Positions 6,502-14,182 are shown, counted from the stretch's first letter. The stretch is 14,304 nt of DNA from Oscillospiraceae bacterium (GCA_014796735.1 JAAVIG010000090.1:1-14304), one strand, 5' to 3'. Numbers and translations: made by a program. The notes: generated by a model not told the origin, from the sequence alone.

Positions 6502-7855
6502 AAACAGCCTTTCAGCCAAGGTCTTTTTGTGGGTCATGTCGGCTTTGACGTTATGCAGCCTTGTTATCTACGGTATTGTGATGATAGTTGTCCCTCACGA
6601 ATTTACCGCCGTTTCAAACAGCAGAGTAAGCAGGGAGATGGAGAATCTGACCTCGGAGCTTAACCATACCGATTTTAAGACCGCAAACGATATAATAAGC
6701 GAATTTTGCACAAAAAATCTCGGCGTGGCGGCAATGTTAACTGTCGGCGAGGACTCGTTCAGCTTCGGTGACTTTGACAATATACACGGCGAGGAGAAGG
6801 CCGTTTCAACCTCCGTTGTTCTGGCGTTTACAGACCGTGAGGAAACGGTTTTTCTGACGATGATCTCCGAAAGCTCCTCGGCGGAAGAGTTAAACGGTGT
6901 TTTTATCGGCATGATACCATTTGTGCTGGGGGCGATACTGCTTGTTTCCGCGGTAAGCGCGTGGTTTTGCAGCAGAGTAATAGTGCTGCCCGTGCTGAAA
7001 ATCAGCAGGGTGTCCGGAAGAATGGCAAAGCTTGATATGACTTGGCGCTGTGATGTTGACCGAAGCGACGAATTGGGGGTGCTTGCGGACAGCTTAAATA
7101 CTCTGTCCCTTAAGCTTGGGGAAGCTATGGAGGAGCTGGAAGCGACTAATGAAAGGCTGCGGGAGGAGATAAATAAAGTCAGCACTGCGGAAAAACAGCG
7201 CAGAGACTTTTTTGCGGCGGCGTCGCATGAGCTTAAAACCCCTATAACCGTTTTAAAGGGGCAGATAGAAAGCATGATGCTTGAAATCGGCAGGTATAAG
7301 GACATAAAAAGCGTTTTGCCCGAAACACTGATAGAAATAGAAAAAACGGAGCAGCTTGTAAAGGAGATACTTTCTGTTTCAAGACTTGAAATAAACGGCT
7401 TGGGCGAGAAAAACGAAAAAATTGATGTAAATGAATGTCTGCGGGAGGCGATAGAAGCACTTATTCCTTTGGCACTTGAAAAGGATATTGAAATAAGCTT
7501 TGACACTGACTGTCCGACGGTTTATATTGAGGGAAATACCGCGCTGTTCCGCAAGGCACTGCACAATATTTTAAGCAACGCCGTATTCCATTCGCCGAAT
7601 GGGAGCAAGGTAAAGGCGGAGCTTAGCGGAGAAAAGCTGACGGTTACGAATACGGGAGTTACACTGCCCGAGGAGGAGATCAACGATCTGTTTACTCCAT
7701 TTTACCGTGTGGAGAAATCGCGCAACAAGGACACGGGCGGCAGCGGCTTGGGGCTTTATCTGGTTGAAACGATACTAAGGCTTCACAGGCTTTCCTTTAA
7801 TATTTCCAACGGGGAGAACTGCGTTATTTTTACGGTAATGTTAAATCAAAATTAA
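6488..7855 (+). CDS. Membrane sensor histidine kinase
   Basis: Sensor kinase of 455 aa, partner of the preceding response regulator. TM1 is about 12-35 and the extracytoplasmic sensing domain about 36-136. TM2 (about 138-162) is followed by HAMP (about 163-215) and a short coiled coil (215-240). HisKA has the H-box FFAAASHELKTP with phosphoacceptor His247. HATPase_c follows with N-box Asn360/Asn364 (LHNILSNAVFHSP), G1 near 387-390 and G2 GGSGLGL (417-423). The start is TTG at 6488, 14 bases inside the regulator gene. It is chosen because the purine-rich AGAGGGGTAGGG (6469-6480) lies 7 bases upstream and because it gives a short basic head before TM1. The overlap suggests translational coupling. 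The real external domain (about 100 aa) sets it apart from BceS-type kinases, which have almost none, so it may sense a ligand directly. Confidence 0.93.
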   Translation: MRKIKNSLSAKVFLWVMSALTLCSLVIYGIVMIVVPHEFTAVSNSRVSREMENLTSELNHTDFKTANDIISEFCTKNLGVAAMLTVGEDSFSFGDFDNIHGEEKAVSTSVVLAFTDREETVFLTMISESSSAEELNGVFIGMIPFVLGAILLVSAVSAWFCSRVIVLPVLKISRVSGRMAKLDMTWRCDVDRSDELGVLADSLNTLSLKLGEAMEELEATNERLREEINKVSTAEKQRRDFFAAASHELKTPITVLKGQIESMMLEIGRYKDIKSVLPETLIEIEKTEQLVKEILSVSRLEINGLGEKNEKIDVNECLREAIEALIPLALEKDIEISFDTDCPTVYIEGNTALFRKALHNILSNAVFHSPNGSKVKAELSGEKLTVTNTGVTLPEEEINDLFTPFYRVEKSRNKDTGGSGLGLYLVETILRLHRLSFNISNGENCVIFTVMLNQN

Positions 7856-7895
7856 ATAAAATCAAAACCCAAAATCAACCGTTATTTCTTATAAT
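7845..7895 (+). promoter_or_regulatory. Candidate regulated promoter of the ABC transporter operon
   Basis: The 13-mer ATCAAAATTAAAT (7845-7857) is identical to that before the response regulator gene and overlaps the kinase stop codon. ATCAAAA recurs at 7861-7867. A perfect TATAAT lies at 7890-7895, with no -35 match at 17 bp (ACCCAA at 7867-7872). The 13-mer starts 45 bp before this -10, against 34 bp at the regulator promoter, a difference of exactly 11 bp, so both would lie on the same face of the helix. Activation by the neighbouring response regulator is inferred. TTGACT at 7895-7900 is an alternative -35, but no good -10 follows it. Confidence 0.45.
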
Positions 7896-7947
7896 TGACT
7901 TAGAACCATTCCTATGTGGATAGGTTCTTACAGCGAATTATAAGAAA
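7885..7947. repeat. Nested inverted repeat before the permease start
   Basis: A perfect 12-bp outer arm TTTCTTATAATT (7885-7896) pairs with AATTATAAGAAA (7936-7947). Inside it AGAACC (7902-7907) pairs with GGTTCT (7923-7928) and TCC (7910-7912) with GGA (7918-7920), roughly concentric near 7915. The outer left arm contains the candidate -10 box and the outer right arm runs into the ribosome site AAAGGA (7945-7950). It may be an operator, or the inner hairpin may sit at the 5' end of the mRNA. It has no T-run, so it is not a terminator. Confidence 0.65.
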
Positions 7948-7961
7948 GGACGGTTTTTATC

Positions 7962-9434
7962 ATGTCATTTTTTTACCGCGCGTTCAGGTACATAACGCGC
8001 AAAACGGGCAGATCGATTTTGCTTTTTTTAACGCTTTTGGCAACGTCGACCTTGATATTATCGGGTATCGCCGTAAAGGACGCTACACAGACGGCACAGC
8101 TTAACGTAAGGCAGGCACTTGGGGGCGTGTTCACAATGGAGCAGAACACAAGCGACCCGAGCAAGTGGCAGTCAAGGGAGGTTGGCGGCTTCGGCTACCA
8201 ATCGTGGTACACGGGCGAGCAGCTTACGGAGACGCTTGCCGATTTAGTTTTGGAAAAGGTTGAGGGGATAAGGGGGTATAATGCCTCGGCGGTGATCTAT
8301 ATTGTGGCGGCCGATTCAAAGGGAAAGACCCTTGAACTTATTCAGTCGGAGGACGACGGATTAAGCGCGCTGTTAAGCAGCTACGGGGATTTTAATTCCA
8401 CCGTTTCCACCTACGCCAGCACAAACACCGAATTTGACAGTTATTTTACGGGAGGCTTGCTGGAGCTTACGGAGGGCAGGCACATCAACTCAAAGAACGA
8501 CAAAAGCGCCGTTATCATCAGCGAGGAATTGGCGGAGCTTAACGGGCTTAAGGTGGGTGATAGGCTGATACTGCATATGTCCGAGTTTAAGGCGTCTATG
8601 TCAAATATTGATTTTGAAAAGACAAAAAAAGAGGTGGAGATAGTGGGTCTGTTTCACGCTACCGCCAAAAGCTCCGCCGCTTTATCAAACTGGTCTATGG
8701 ACAACGCGATATACACCACCATGAACGTGGCGGCACATGTACGCCCCGATACTCTTGACGAGGGCTACGAAAAGATATGCTTTTACGTTTCCGATCCCGC
8801 CGAATTGGAAAGTATCGCGGAGAAGGTCAAAAAGCTGCCCGATATTGATCCCTCGGACTTTATAATAAAATGCGACAGCAGCAGTGTGGATTCTGTTTCA
8901 AAGCCGCTTTCAAATATGAACGATCTCATCTCTGTGCTGATTGTTTCGGTATTGGCGGTTGGGGCGGTGATTTTGTATCTTATACTGTCGGCGCGGGTAA
9001 AGGAGCGTGTTCATGAAAGCGGTATCTTGCTTTCCCTCGGCTTTTCAAAAGGGAATATTGTGGGGCAGTATCTGACAGAAGCTGTTGTTATCGCGGCCGC
9101 GGCGTTTTTGCTGTCGGTATTTGCAAGCGGAGCTGTCGCCAAGGCGGCGGGGGATAGGCTTATCGATTATACAATGTCGGAAAGCTCAGACAGCGCAGGC
9201 GGTTCCGACAAGTTAGGTACAAATGTGGACGGAGGGGTGATCGTAGGTTCCGATGATTTCGCTCCCAAGTTTGAGGGAAACGGAAAGCTGACGGAAATAG
9301 AGGTCTGCATTAAACCCGAGGCGGTTGCGATTCTTTTTGCCGCCGGTCTTTCGGTGGTGGTTGTTTCCGTTATTGCGGCGGCTTTGCCCGTGCTTATGAT
9401 GAAGCCTAAGGAAATACTTTCAAAAATGAGCTGA
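7962..9434 (+). CDS. FtsX/MacB-type ABC transporter permease
   Basis: Membrane subunit of 490 aa, predicted to work with the ATPase encoded next. TM1 is about 18-38 (ILLFLTLLATSTLILSGIAV), followed by an extracytoplasmic domain of about 280 residues. The FtsX domain has TM2 (321-343), the cytoplasmic coupling stretch SARVKERVHESGILLSLGFS typical of the family, TM3 (373-394) and TM4 (452-476), ending PVLMMKPKEILSKM. This is the four-TM type VII layout of MacB, LolE and related proteins, which move peptides or lipids or transmit force rather than forming a classical channel. Unusual is a loop of about 57 residues between TM3 and TM4, rich in Ser, Gly and Asp (SESSDSAGGSDKLG). Ribosome site AAAGGA is 11 bases upstream. 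Substrate unknown; export of, or protection from, an envelope-active compound fits the context. Confidence 0.88.
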   Translation: MSFFYRAFRYITRKTGRSILLFLTLLATSTLILSGIAVKDATQTAQLNVRQALGGVFTMEQNTSDPSKWQSREVGGFGYQSWYTGEQLTETLADLVLEKVEGIRGYNASAVIYIVAADSKGKTLELIQSEDDGLSALLSSYGDFNSTVSTYASTNTEFDSYFTGGLLELTEGRHINSKNDKSAVIISEELAELNGLKVGDRLILHMSEFKASMSNIDFEKTKKEVEIVGLFHATAKSSAALSNWSMDNAIYTTMNVAAHVRPDTLDEGYEKICFYVSDPAELESIAEKVKKLPDIDPSDFIIKCDSSSVDSVSKPLSNMNDLISVLIVSVLAVGAVILYLILSARVKERVHESGILLSLGFSKGNIVGQYLTEAVVIAAAAFLLSVFASGAVAKAAGDRLIDYTMSESSDSAGGSDKLGTNVDGGVIVGSDDFAPKFEGNGKLTEIEVCIKPEAVAILFAAGLSVVVVSVIAAALPVLMMKPKEILSKMS

Positions 9435-9455
9435 GAAAGGTGGATTATAATAAAA

Positions 9456-10082
9456 ATGAGTATTATTGAAATAAGAAATGTAAGGTATTCTTATGACGGC
9501 AGGCAAAACGTGCTTAAAAACGTAAACGCGGCTTTTGAAAGAGGGAAAATGTATGCGGTGACGGGTCCCTCGGGCTGCGGCAAAACCACTTTGCTTTCAC
9601 TGTTGGGCGGCTTGGACACTCCCACGGAGGGAGAGATACTATATGAGGGAGAGAACATTGAAAAAAAGGGGCTTGCTTTTCACAGAAAAAATAATGCAGC
9701 TTTTGTTTTTCAAAGCTGCAATCTGATAGATTATCTTACGCCAAAGGAAAATGTGGCTCTGACTTCAAGCCTACCGCCGCTTCCCATATTGGAGCAGGTT
9801 GGGTTAACGGAGGAAGAGTGCAAAAGAAGTGTGCTTAAGCTTTCGGGCGGACAGCAGCAAAGAGTTGCGATCGCACGCGCGTTAGCTTCGGATGCGGAGG
9901 TCATTCTGGCGGACGAGCCTACGGGAAGCCTTGACTTTGACACCGCGGCGGAAATAACACGTATTCTTAAGGACTGCGCCTGCCGTATGAATAAGTGCGT
10001 GATCGTCGTTACCCACTCGGCGGAGCTGGCAAAGCAGGCCGATATGATATTTAAGCTTAAAAAAGGAACGATAACTGTTTAG
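9456..10082 (+). CDS. ABC transporter ATP-binding protein (MacB/LolD-like)
   Basis: Nucleotide-binding subunit of 208 aa that powers the permease encoded 21 bases upstream. All motifs are present in order: Walker A GPSGCGKTT (37-45), Q-loop Gln86 in FVFQSCNLIDYLTPKENV, signature LSGGQ (129-133) followed by QQRVAIARALA, Walker B VILADEPTG (149-157, Glu154 catalytic), D-loop SLD (158-160), H-loop His187 in VIVVTHS. It is a little shorter than the usual 220-250 residues, mainly between the Q-loop and the signature, where the helical subdomain is condensed (TSSLPPLPILEQVGLTEEE). The FQ..NLI.YLT..ENV pattern is typical of the LolD/MacB subfamily. Start ATG 9456 has AAAGGTGG (9436-9443) upstream. 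Its stop overlaps the stop of the convergent queH gene by 4 bp. Confidence 0.93.
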   Translation: MSIIEIRNVRYSYDGRQNVLKNVNAAFERGKMYAVTGPSGCGKTTLLSLLGGLDTPTEGEILYEGENIEKKGLAFHRKNNAAFVFQSCNLIDYLTPKENVALTSSLPPLPILEQVGLTEEECKRSVLKLSGGQQQRVAIARALASDAEVILADEPTGSLDFDTAAEITRILKDCACRMNKCVIVVTHSAELAKQADMIFKLKKGTITV

Positions 10083-10693
10083 ATTTTATTTTGTTCCGCT
10101 GCTCTTCTGCTGTAAATACACCCGCAGTAATTCTGTCTGTACAGCCCGTAAATACGCGACAGCTCGATAGAACGCTTGTACCCGTTTCTCTTTTTGAAAT
10201 CGCCGTACAGGTATTTGACCCCGTACTCCTTTTCCAGCTCCTCGCCGATCAAGTTAAGCTTTTCAGCGTTCTTGTGAGGACTTATGGAAAGAGTTGTGGT
10301 AAAATAATCAAAGCCGCCATCTTTAGCCGCTTTAGCTGCTTCCTCAAGCCTTTGACGATAGCATTTAAAGCATCTTTCTCCTCCCTCGGGCAGCTCCTCC
10401 AAGCCCTCCGCAATCTTAAAAAACTCCTCGGGACAGTATCTTCCCTCCAAAAGCCCGACTTCGGATTTCAAGGGCATTTCACGAAGCAGTCTTTCCACCT
10501 CGGCGATCCTTTTTCGGTACTCCGCTTCGGGAGAAATATTCGGGTTGAAATACAGCAGGGTAATATCAAAAAATTCAGACAGATACTCCAAGACATAGCT
10601 GCTGCACGGCGCACAACAGGCGTGCAGCAGCAGCTTTTTTCCGCTTCCCGCTTCTTTTATCTGCTCCTCAAGCTTTATTTGATAATTTAACAT
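10079..10693 (-). CDS. queH: Epoxyqueuosine reductase QueH
   Basis: Enzyme of 204 aa predicted to reduce epoxyqueuosine to queuosine in tRNA, the last step of Q34 synthesis. QueH (former DUF208) is the cobalamin-independent replacement for QueG. The conserved metal-binding cysteines are visible: HACCAPC (Cys26, Cys27, Cys30), ERCFKCYR (Cys108, Cys111) and YCGCIYS (Cys190, Cys192), with FNPNISPEAEY and TTTLSISPHKN as further family motifs. Characterised QueH binds an iron-sulfur cluster and a second iron with such residues. Length is typical. It is last in the minus-strand operon and overlaps the upstream gene by 26 bp. No strong ribosome site lies at the usual distance (AGGGAG is about 17 bases away), so translation may be coupled. 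No preQ1 riboswitch or other queuosine gene is seen in the window. Confidence 0.93.
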   Translation of the reverse strand: MLNYQIKLEEQIKEAGSGKKLLLHACCAPCSSYVLEYLSEFFDITLLYFNPNISPEAEYRKRIAEVERLLREMPLKSEVGLLEGRYCPEEFFKIAEGLEELPEGGERCFKCYRQRLEEAAKAAKDGGFDYFTTTLSISPHKNAEKLNLIGEELEKEYGVKYLYGDFKKRNGYKRSIELSRIYGLYRQNYCGCIYSRRAAEQNKI

Positions 10694-11195
10694 TTTTTAT
10701 TGATAGCATCTCCCTTAATTTTTCTTCGCTGCCGAAGGTTATGTTCTTGTACTCCAAAATCAGCACCGAGCTGCCCTCCGCGGAAAGGTATGCAGCTCCG
10801 TCCTTGTCGTTGAAGCTTATGGCGGTTATCTTTTCCCAGTCAAGCTCTCCGAAAGGCTCGTTCCCTTTGCAAAGCAGTATTGCGCTCTCGGTAATGACAG
10901 CGTTGTCGGGATCGTCCTCGCTGCAGCCCGACAAAGATTTTTTTATGTTTCTTTTAATGATAAAGACAAAAAGCAGTGCCGCTGCCGCGGTAAATACAAT
11001 TGCCGCACAGGCAAGTATCAGAAAGATCAACTGCTTGCTCATGCAGAACATAGAAATGCATGTGCCCAATATCGCCGCAAAGAAGACGGCCAGGAACACC
11101 AAAGAAAGCTTTGCGTACTTATTGCCGAAAAAGGAAGTGTACATTATGTATTTTTTCAGATTTTCCGCGTTCCAATCAATTTTAAGCTGTATCAT
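10668..11195 (-). CDS. Two-TM membrane protein, YcxB-like
   Basis: Membrane protein of 175 aa and unknown function. Residues 1-28 are soluble, then two transmembrane helices (about 29-50 and 55-80) form a hairpin closed by a basic stretch (KRNIKKS). The C-terminal part (about 95-170) is a soluble beta-rich domain with the pattern FGELDWEKITAISFNDKDG..AYLS, then a Leu/Glu-rich final helix. This layout, with a 'W..I..I...D' strand after two TMs, is that of YcxB-like C-terminal domain proteins common in Firmicutes. The family match is by pattern, not a sequence search. It starts 4 bases after the tex stop, and its ribosome site AAAGGG lies inside the end of tex. Its 3' end overlaps queH by 26 bp, so it is firmly within the operon. 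Confidence 0.7.
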   Translation of the reverse strand: MIQLKIDWNAENLKKYIMYTSFFGNKYAKLSLVFLAVFFAAILGTCISMFCMSKQLIFLILACAAIVFTAAAALLFVFIIKRNIKKSLSGCSEDDPDNAVITESAILLCKGNEPFGELDWEKITAISFNDKDGAAYLSAEGSSVLILEYKNITFGSEEKLREMLSIKNVKLSNKA

Positions 11196-11199
11196 TGTA

Positions 11200-13347
11200 T
11201 CAATTTAACCCTTTCATTGTAAGAGAAATCCTGTTTTTCTTAACGTCGACTCCAAGCACCTTGACATTGACTATATCCCCTACCTTTACAACGTCGAGGG
11301 GGTGCTTGACGTAGCGGTCGGAAAGCTGTGAAATATGGACAAGACCGTCCTGATGCACTCCTATATCCACAAACACGCCGAAATCTATTACATTTCTGAC
11401 GGTACCCTTAAGCTCCATGCCCTCCTTTAAGCTGTTTATATCCATAACGTCGCTTCTCAGCAGGGGAGGGGGCAGCTCATCGCGGGGATCGCGTCCCGGC
11501 TTTTCCAATTCGCTTACAATATCGCCGAGGGTCATTTCACCTACTCCAAGCTCCTCCGAAAGGGACTTTAATCCCCTTGTCCTTACGGTTTCGGCGATCT
11601 TTCCCTTGTCCGCGTTTTTAAGATCGGCAAGCTTAAAACCGCAGAGATCGATAAGCTTGCTTGCGTATTCGTAGCTTTCGGGGTGAACGGCGGTGTTGTC
11701 CAGAGGATTTTTTCCGTCATGCACTCTCAAAAAGCCCGCGCACTGCTCAAAGGCTTTTTTGCCGAGCTTCGCCACCTTTAAAAGCTCTTTTCTCTCCTTA
11801 AACGCGCCGTTTTCCTCGCGGTAGGCTACTATATTTTTAGCCACCGTGCCGTTGATGCCCGCAACATATCCCAATAAAGAGCAGGAGGCGGTGTTAACGT
11901 CAACACCCACGCTGTTTACGCAGTTTTCAAGCACTCCGCCCAAGGCCTCGGAAAGCTGATTTTTGGGCATATCGTGCTGGTACTGTCCCACTCCGATAGC
12001 TTTTGGGTCGATCTTAACCAGCTCTGCCAAGGGGTCTTGTAAACGCCTTGCAATGGACACCGCGCTTCTTAATGAAACATCGTACTGAGGGAACTCCTCC
12101 GCCGCAAGCTTGCTTGCGGAATAAACGCTGGCTCCCGCCTCCGATACCACCATGTAGCTTACGGGAGTGTCAAGCTCTTTTATAAGGTCGGCTATAAAGC
12201 ACTCGCTTTCGTGGCTGGCGGTGCCGTTTCCTATCGCGATAGTGGTTACATTGTGCTTTTTTATAAGCTGCTTAAGCTTTGCTTTGGCTTCCGTGACCTT
12301 ATTCTGGGGCGGAGTGGGGTACACTACCGTTGTGTCCAGCACCTTTCCCGTTTCGTCCACCACAGCGGTTTTGCAGCCAGTGCGGTAAGCGGGGTCAAAG
12401 CCGAGAGTGACCGTATTTTTTACGGGAGGCTGCATAAGAAGCTGATAGAGGTTGTCCTGAAATACCTTGATAGCCGACTTGCAGCTTTTTTCGGTAAGGT
12501 CGTTTCTTACTCTTCTTTCCAGAGAGGGGTGGATAAGCCTTGTATAAGCGTCCTCCGCCGCTGCTCTGACTAAATTTCCGCACTCGTTTTTAGCCTTGAC
12601 ATACTCGCGGGTTATTATCTTCAAAACGTCCTCTTCCTGCACTTCAACTGAAATTTTTAATATTTCCTCGCGCTCGCCTCTGTCTAAGGCAAGCACTCTG
12701 TGGGAGGGTATCTTTGCCGCCGCTTCGCTGTAATCGTAATAGTTGGTGTACACCGAATCCTTTTCGGGATCGGCCGCCTTAGATACTATCAAGCCCCTGT
12801 CGGCATAAAACTCGGACAGCGTTTTTCTTAAATTGGGGTCGTCGGAGATCGTTTCCGCTATTATGTCGGAGGCGCCCTGCAAGGCTTCCTCAGCGGAATT
12901 TACTCCCTTTCCTTCGTCAATGTAATTTTCCGCTTCCTTTTGAGGACTGGCGAGAGTCTGCTCCAAAATAAAGTCTGCAAGCGGCTGTAAGCCTTTTTCC
13001 TTTGCAACGCTCGCCCTTGTTTTTCTCTTGGGCTTAAAGGGGCGGTAAATATCTTCAACCTCCGCCAAGGTGAGGGCTTTTACAAGCGACTGTTCGATCT
13101 CCTCGGTCAGGTTTCCGCTGCTTTCAATGCTTTCCTTAACCTCGCTTTTGCGCTGTTCAAGGCTGCGCAGGTAAGAAAGTCTTTCGTCAAGCTCTCTTAA
13201 CAGTTGGTCGTCCAGCGCGCCGGTTGCTTCTTTTCTGTACCTTGCGATAAAAGGGATAGTGTTCCCGTCGTCTATAAGCTTAACGGTGTTGTCCACCTGC
13301 TCCCGTCTTATTTTAAATTCCTCCGCAAGCTGCTGATTGATGTCCAT
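11200..13347 (-). CDS. tex: Tex, S1-domain RNA-binding transcription accessory protein
   Basis: Nucleic-acid-binding protein of 715 aa, homologous in layout to bacterial Tex and distantly to eukaryotic Spt6. The N-terminal helical Tex domain has NTIPFIARYRKEATGALDD (29-47) and EDIYRPFKPKRKTRA (98-112). A YqgF/RNase H-like domain covers about 311-440 (TLGFDPAYRTGCKTAVVD). The helix-hairpin-helix region is about 460-560, with DVNTASCSLLGYVAGING and the DG.NPLD.TAVHPE motif. The C-terminal S1 domain is about 640-712 (GTVRNVIDFGVFVDIGVHQDGLVHIS). This is the full family order and length. The ribosome site (GAAAGGA on the minus strand, 13359-13365) is 11 bases before the ATG. Proposed roles in transcript elongation and RNA turnover come from the family. 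It is second in a four-gene operon. Confidence 0.97.
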   Translation of the reverse strand: MDINQQLAEEFKIRREQVDNTVKLIDDGNTIPFIARYRKEATGALDDQLLRELDERLSYLRSLEQRKSEVKESIESSGNLTEEIEQSLVKALTLAEVEDIYRPFKPKRKTRASVAKEKGLQPLADFILEQTLASPQKEAENYIDEGKGVNSAEEALQGASDIIAETISDDPNLRKTLSEFYADRGLIVSKAADPEKDSVYTNYYDYSEAAAKIPSHRVLALDRGEREEILKISVEVQEEDVLKIITREYVKAKNECGNLVRAAAEDAYTRLIHPSLERRVRNDLTEKSCKSAIKVFQDNLYQLLMQPPVKNTVTLGFDPAYRTGCKTAVVDETGKVLDTTVVYPTPPQNKVTEAKAKLKQLIKKHNVTTIAIGNGTASHESECFIADLIKELDTPVSYMVVSEAGASVYSASKLAAEEFPQYDVSLRSAVSIARRLQDPLAELVKIDPKAIGVGQYQHDMPKNQLSEALGGVLENCVNSVGVDVNTASCSLLGYVAGINGTVAKNIVAYREENGAFKERKELLKVAKLGKKAFEQCAGFLRVHDGKNPLDNTAVHPESYEYASKLIDLCGFKLADLKNADKGKIAETVRTRGLKSLSEELGVGEMTLGDIVSELEKPGRDPRDELPPPLLRSDVMDINSLKEGMELKGTVRNVIDFGVFVDIGVHQDGLVHISQLSDRYVKHPLDVVKVGDIVNVKVLGVDVKKNRISLTMKGLN

Positions 13348-13389
13348 TGCTTTTGTTTTCCTTTCTTTTTTTCTAAATTTGTTTATTTG

Positions 13390-13998
13390 TCAGAATATTT
13401 TTCCTATTATTTCAAACACGGGCCCTTTCTGCCACAAAAAGGTAGAAAGGTTAATCGCGAAGCCCTCGCCCTGATTCAGGGAAAAGTCAGCGGGTTTGCC
13501 CTTCGGAAGCCCGTACCCCGCAAGCAGGTTCATTATCACTCCCGCGTGAGTTATGACCGCCGCTTTTGAAATATGCTCCTTCATCATGTCCTTGAAGACC
13601 TCCTCCAAGCCGTCTATACATCTTAAGGTAAATTCCCCGAAGCTTTCGCCTCCGGGCGCGCAGGCGTCGTAGCCGCCTTTCAGCCATTCCGTGTATTCGG
13701 GAACGTCTTTAAGCTCTTCGGGAGTTTTTCCCTCAAATTCTCCGAAATCACATTCGCACAGGTTCTCCACCTCTTTGACATAACGATTCGGATAAATTAT
13801 TTCGGCAGTTTCAAGACAGCGTTTAAGCGGACTTGAATATACCTTTTGCACGTCGGGGTATATATCGTCCTGCTTCATACGGCTGATAGCGGAATATCCC
13901 TCGTCGCACAGGGGCAGGTCGGTAAAGCCGATGTATTTTCCCTCCAAATTTCCCTCGGTTATGCCGTGACGAATCAAAAATACCGTGTAATTCTGCAT
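13390..13998 (-). CDS. Histidine phosphatase superfamily protein (phosphoglycerate mutase-like)
   Basis: Predicted cytoplasmic phosphatase of 202 aa. The N-terminal signature LIRHGITEGN carries the phospho-accepting His11 between Arg10 and Gly12. YSSPLKRCLETA (54-65) gives Arg60, CDFGEFEGKT (83-92) matches the family's 'FG.WEG' acid region, and THAGVIMNLL contains the second catalytic His151. This is the branch-2-like set of small phosphatases that includes CobC and broad-specificity phosphatases. No cobalamin genes are near, so a substrate cannot be chosen. It is the first gene of the minus-strand operon, with AAAGGAG just upstream of the ATG and 42 AT-rich bases before tex. Confidence 0.88.
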   Translation of the reverse strand: MQNYTVFLIRHGITEGNLEGKYIGFTDLPLCDEGYSAISRMKQDDIYPDVQKVYSSPLKRCLETAEIIYPNRYVKEVENLCECDFGEFEGKTPEELKDVPEYTEWLKGGYDACAPGGESFGEFTLRCIDGLEEVFKDMMKEHISKAAVITHAGVIMNLLAGYGLPKGKPADFSLNQGEGFAINLSTFLWQKGPVFEIIGKIF

Positions 13999-14031
13999 TT
14001 GCGGCAGTTCTCCTTTCCGATTAATCAGATT

Positions 14032-14060
14032 TTTATAAAATACGTTGTAGTTCTCACCAA
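14032..14060 (-). promoter_or_regulatory. Promoter of the phosphatase-tex-queH operon
   Basis: On the minus strand TTGGTG (14060-14055), a 17-bp spacer and TATAAA (14037-14032). Transcription would start near 14025, about 27 bases before the phosphatase ATG. It is the only good promoter seen for the four genes. Confidence 0.55.
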
Positions 14061-14091
14061 TAAAAATTTATTTTTTTGTATTGTTTGCCAA

Positions 14092-14120
14092 TTTACAAAG
14101 AGAAATATATGTCCTATAAT
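14092..14120 (+). promoter_or_regulatory. Promoter of the XRE regulator gene
   Basis: TTTACA (14092-14097), a 17-bp spacer and a perfect TATAAT (14115-14120). The start point would be near 14127, giving a leader of about 55 nt. It is divergent from the phosphatase promoter, with 31 bp between the two -35 boxes. Confidence 0.7.
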
Positions 14121-14182
14121 ATACTCTGCGGATTATAAACGACAATATTTTACAAATTATTACGATAAAGGTTGATTGAATT

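Noticed and set aside
6595..7506. 303-codon open frame on the minus strand inside the kinase gene
   Set aside because: Very Ser/Phe-rich shadow of the kinase coding frame, whose HisKA and HATPase motifs are clear; no ribosome site or family match seen.
7885..7947. Dyad before the permease as an intrinsic terminator or known riboswitch
   Set aside because: No T-run follows the stem and no known riboswitch core was recognised; kept only as an unassigned structured element.
7916..8104. 62-codon ORF starting in the leader of the permease gene
   Set aside because: It overlaps the permease start in another frame and begins inside the nested dyad; no ribosome site.
10091..10690. 199-codon open frame on the plus strand opposite queH
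   Set aside because: QueH cysteine motifs make the minus strand the real one; the plus frame has no domain pattern.
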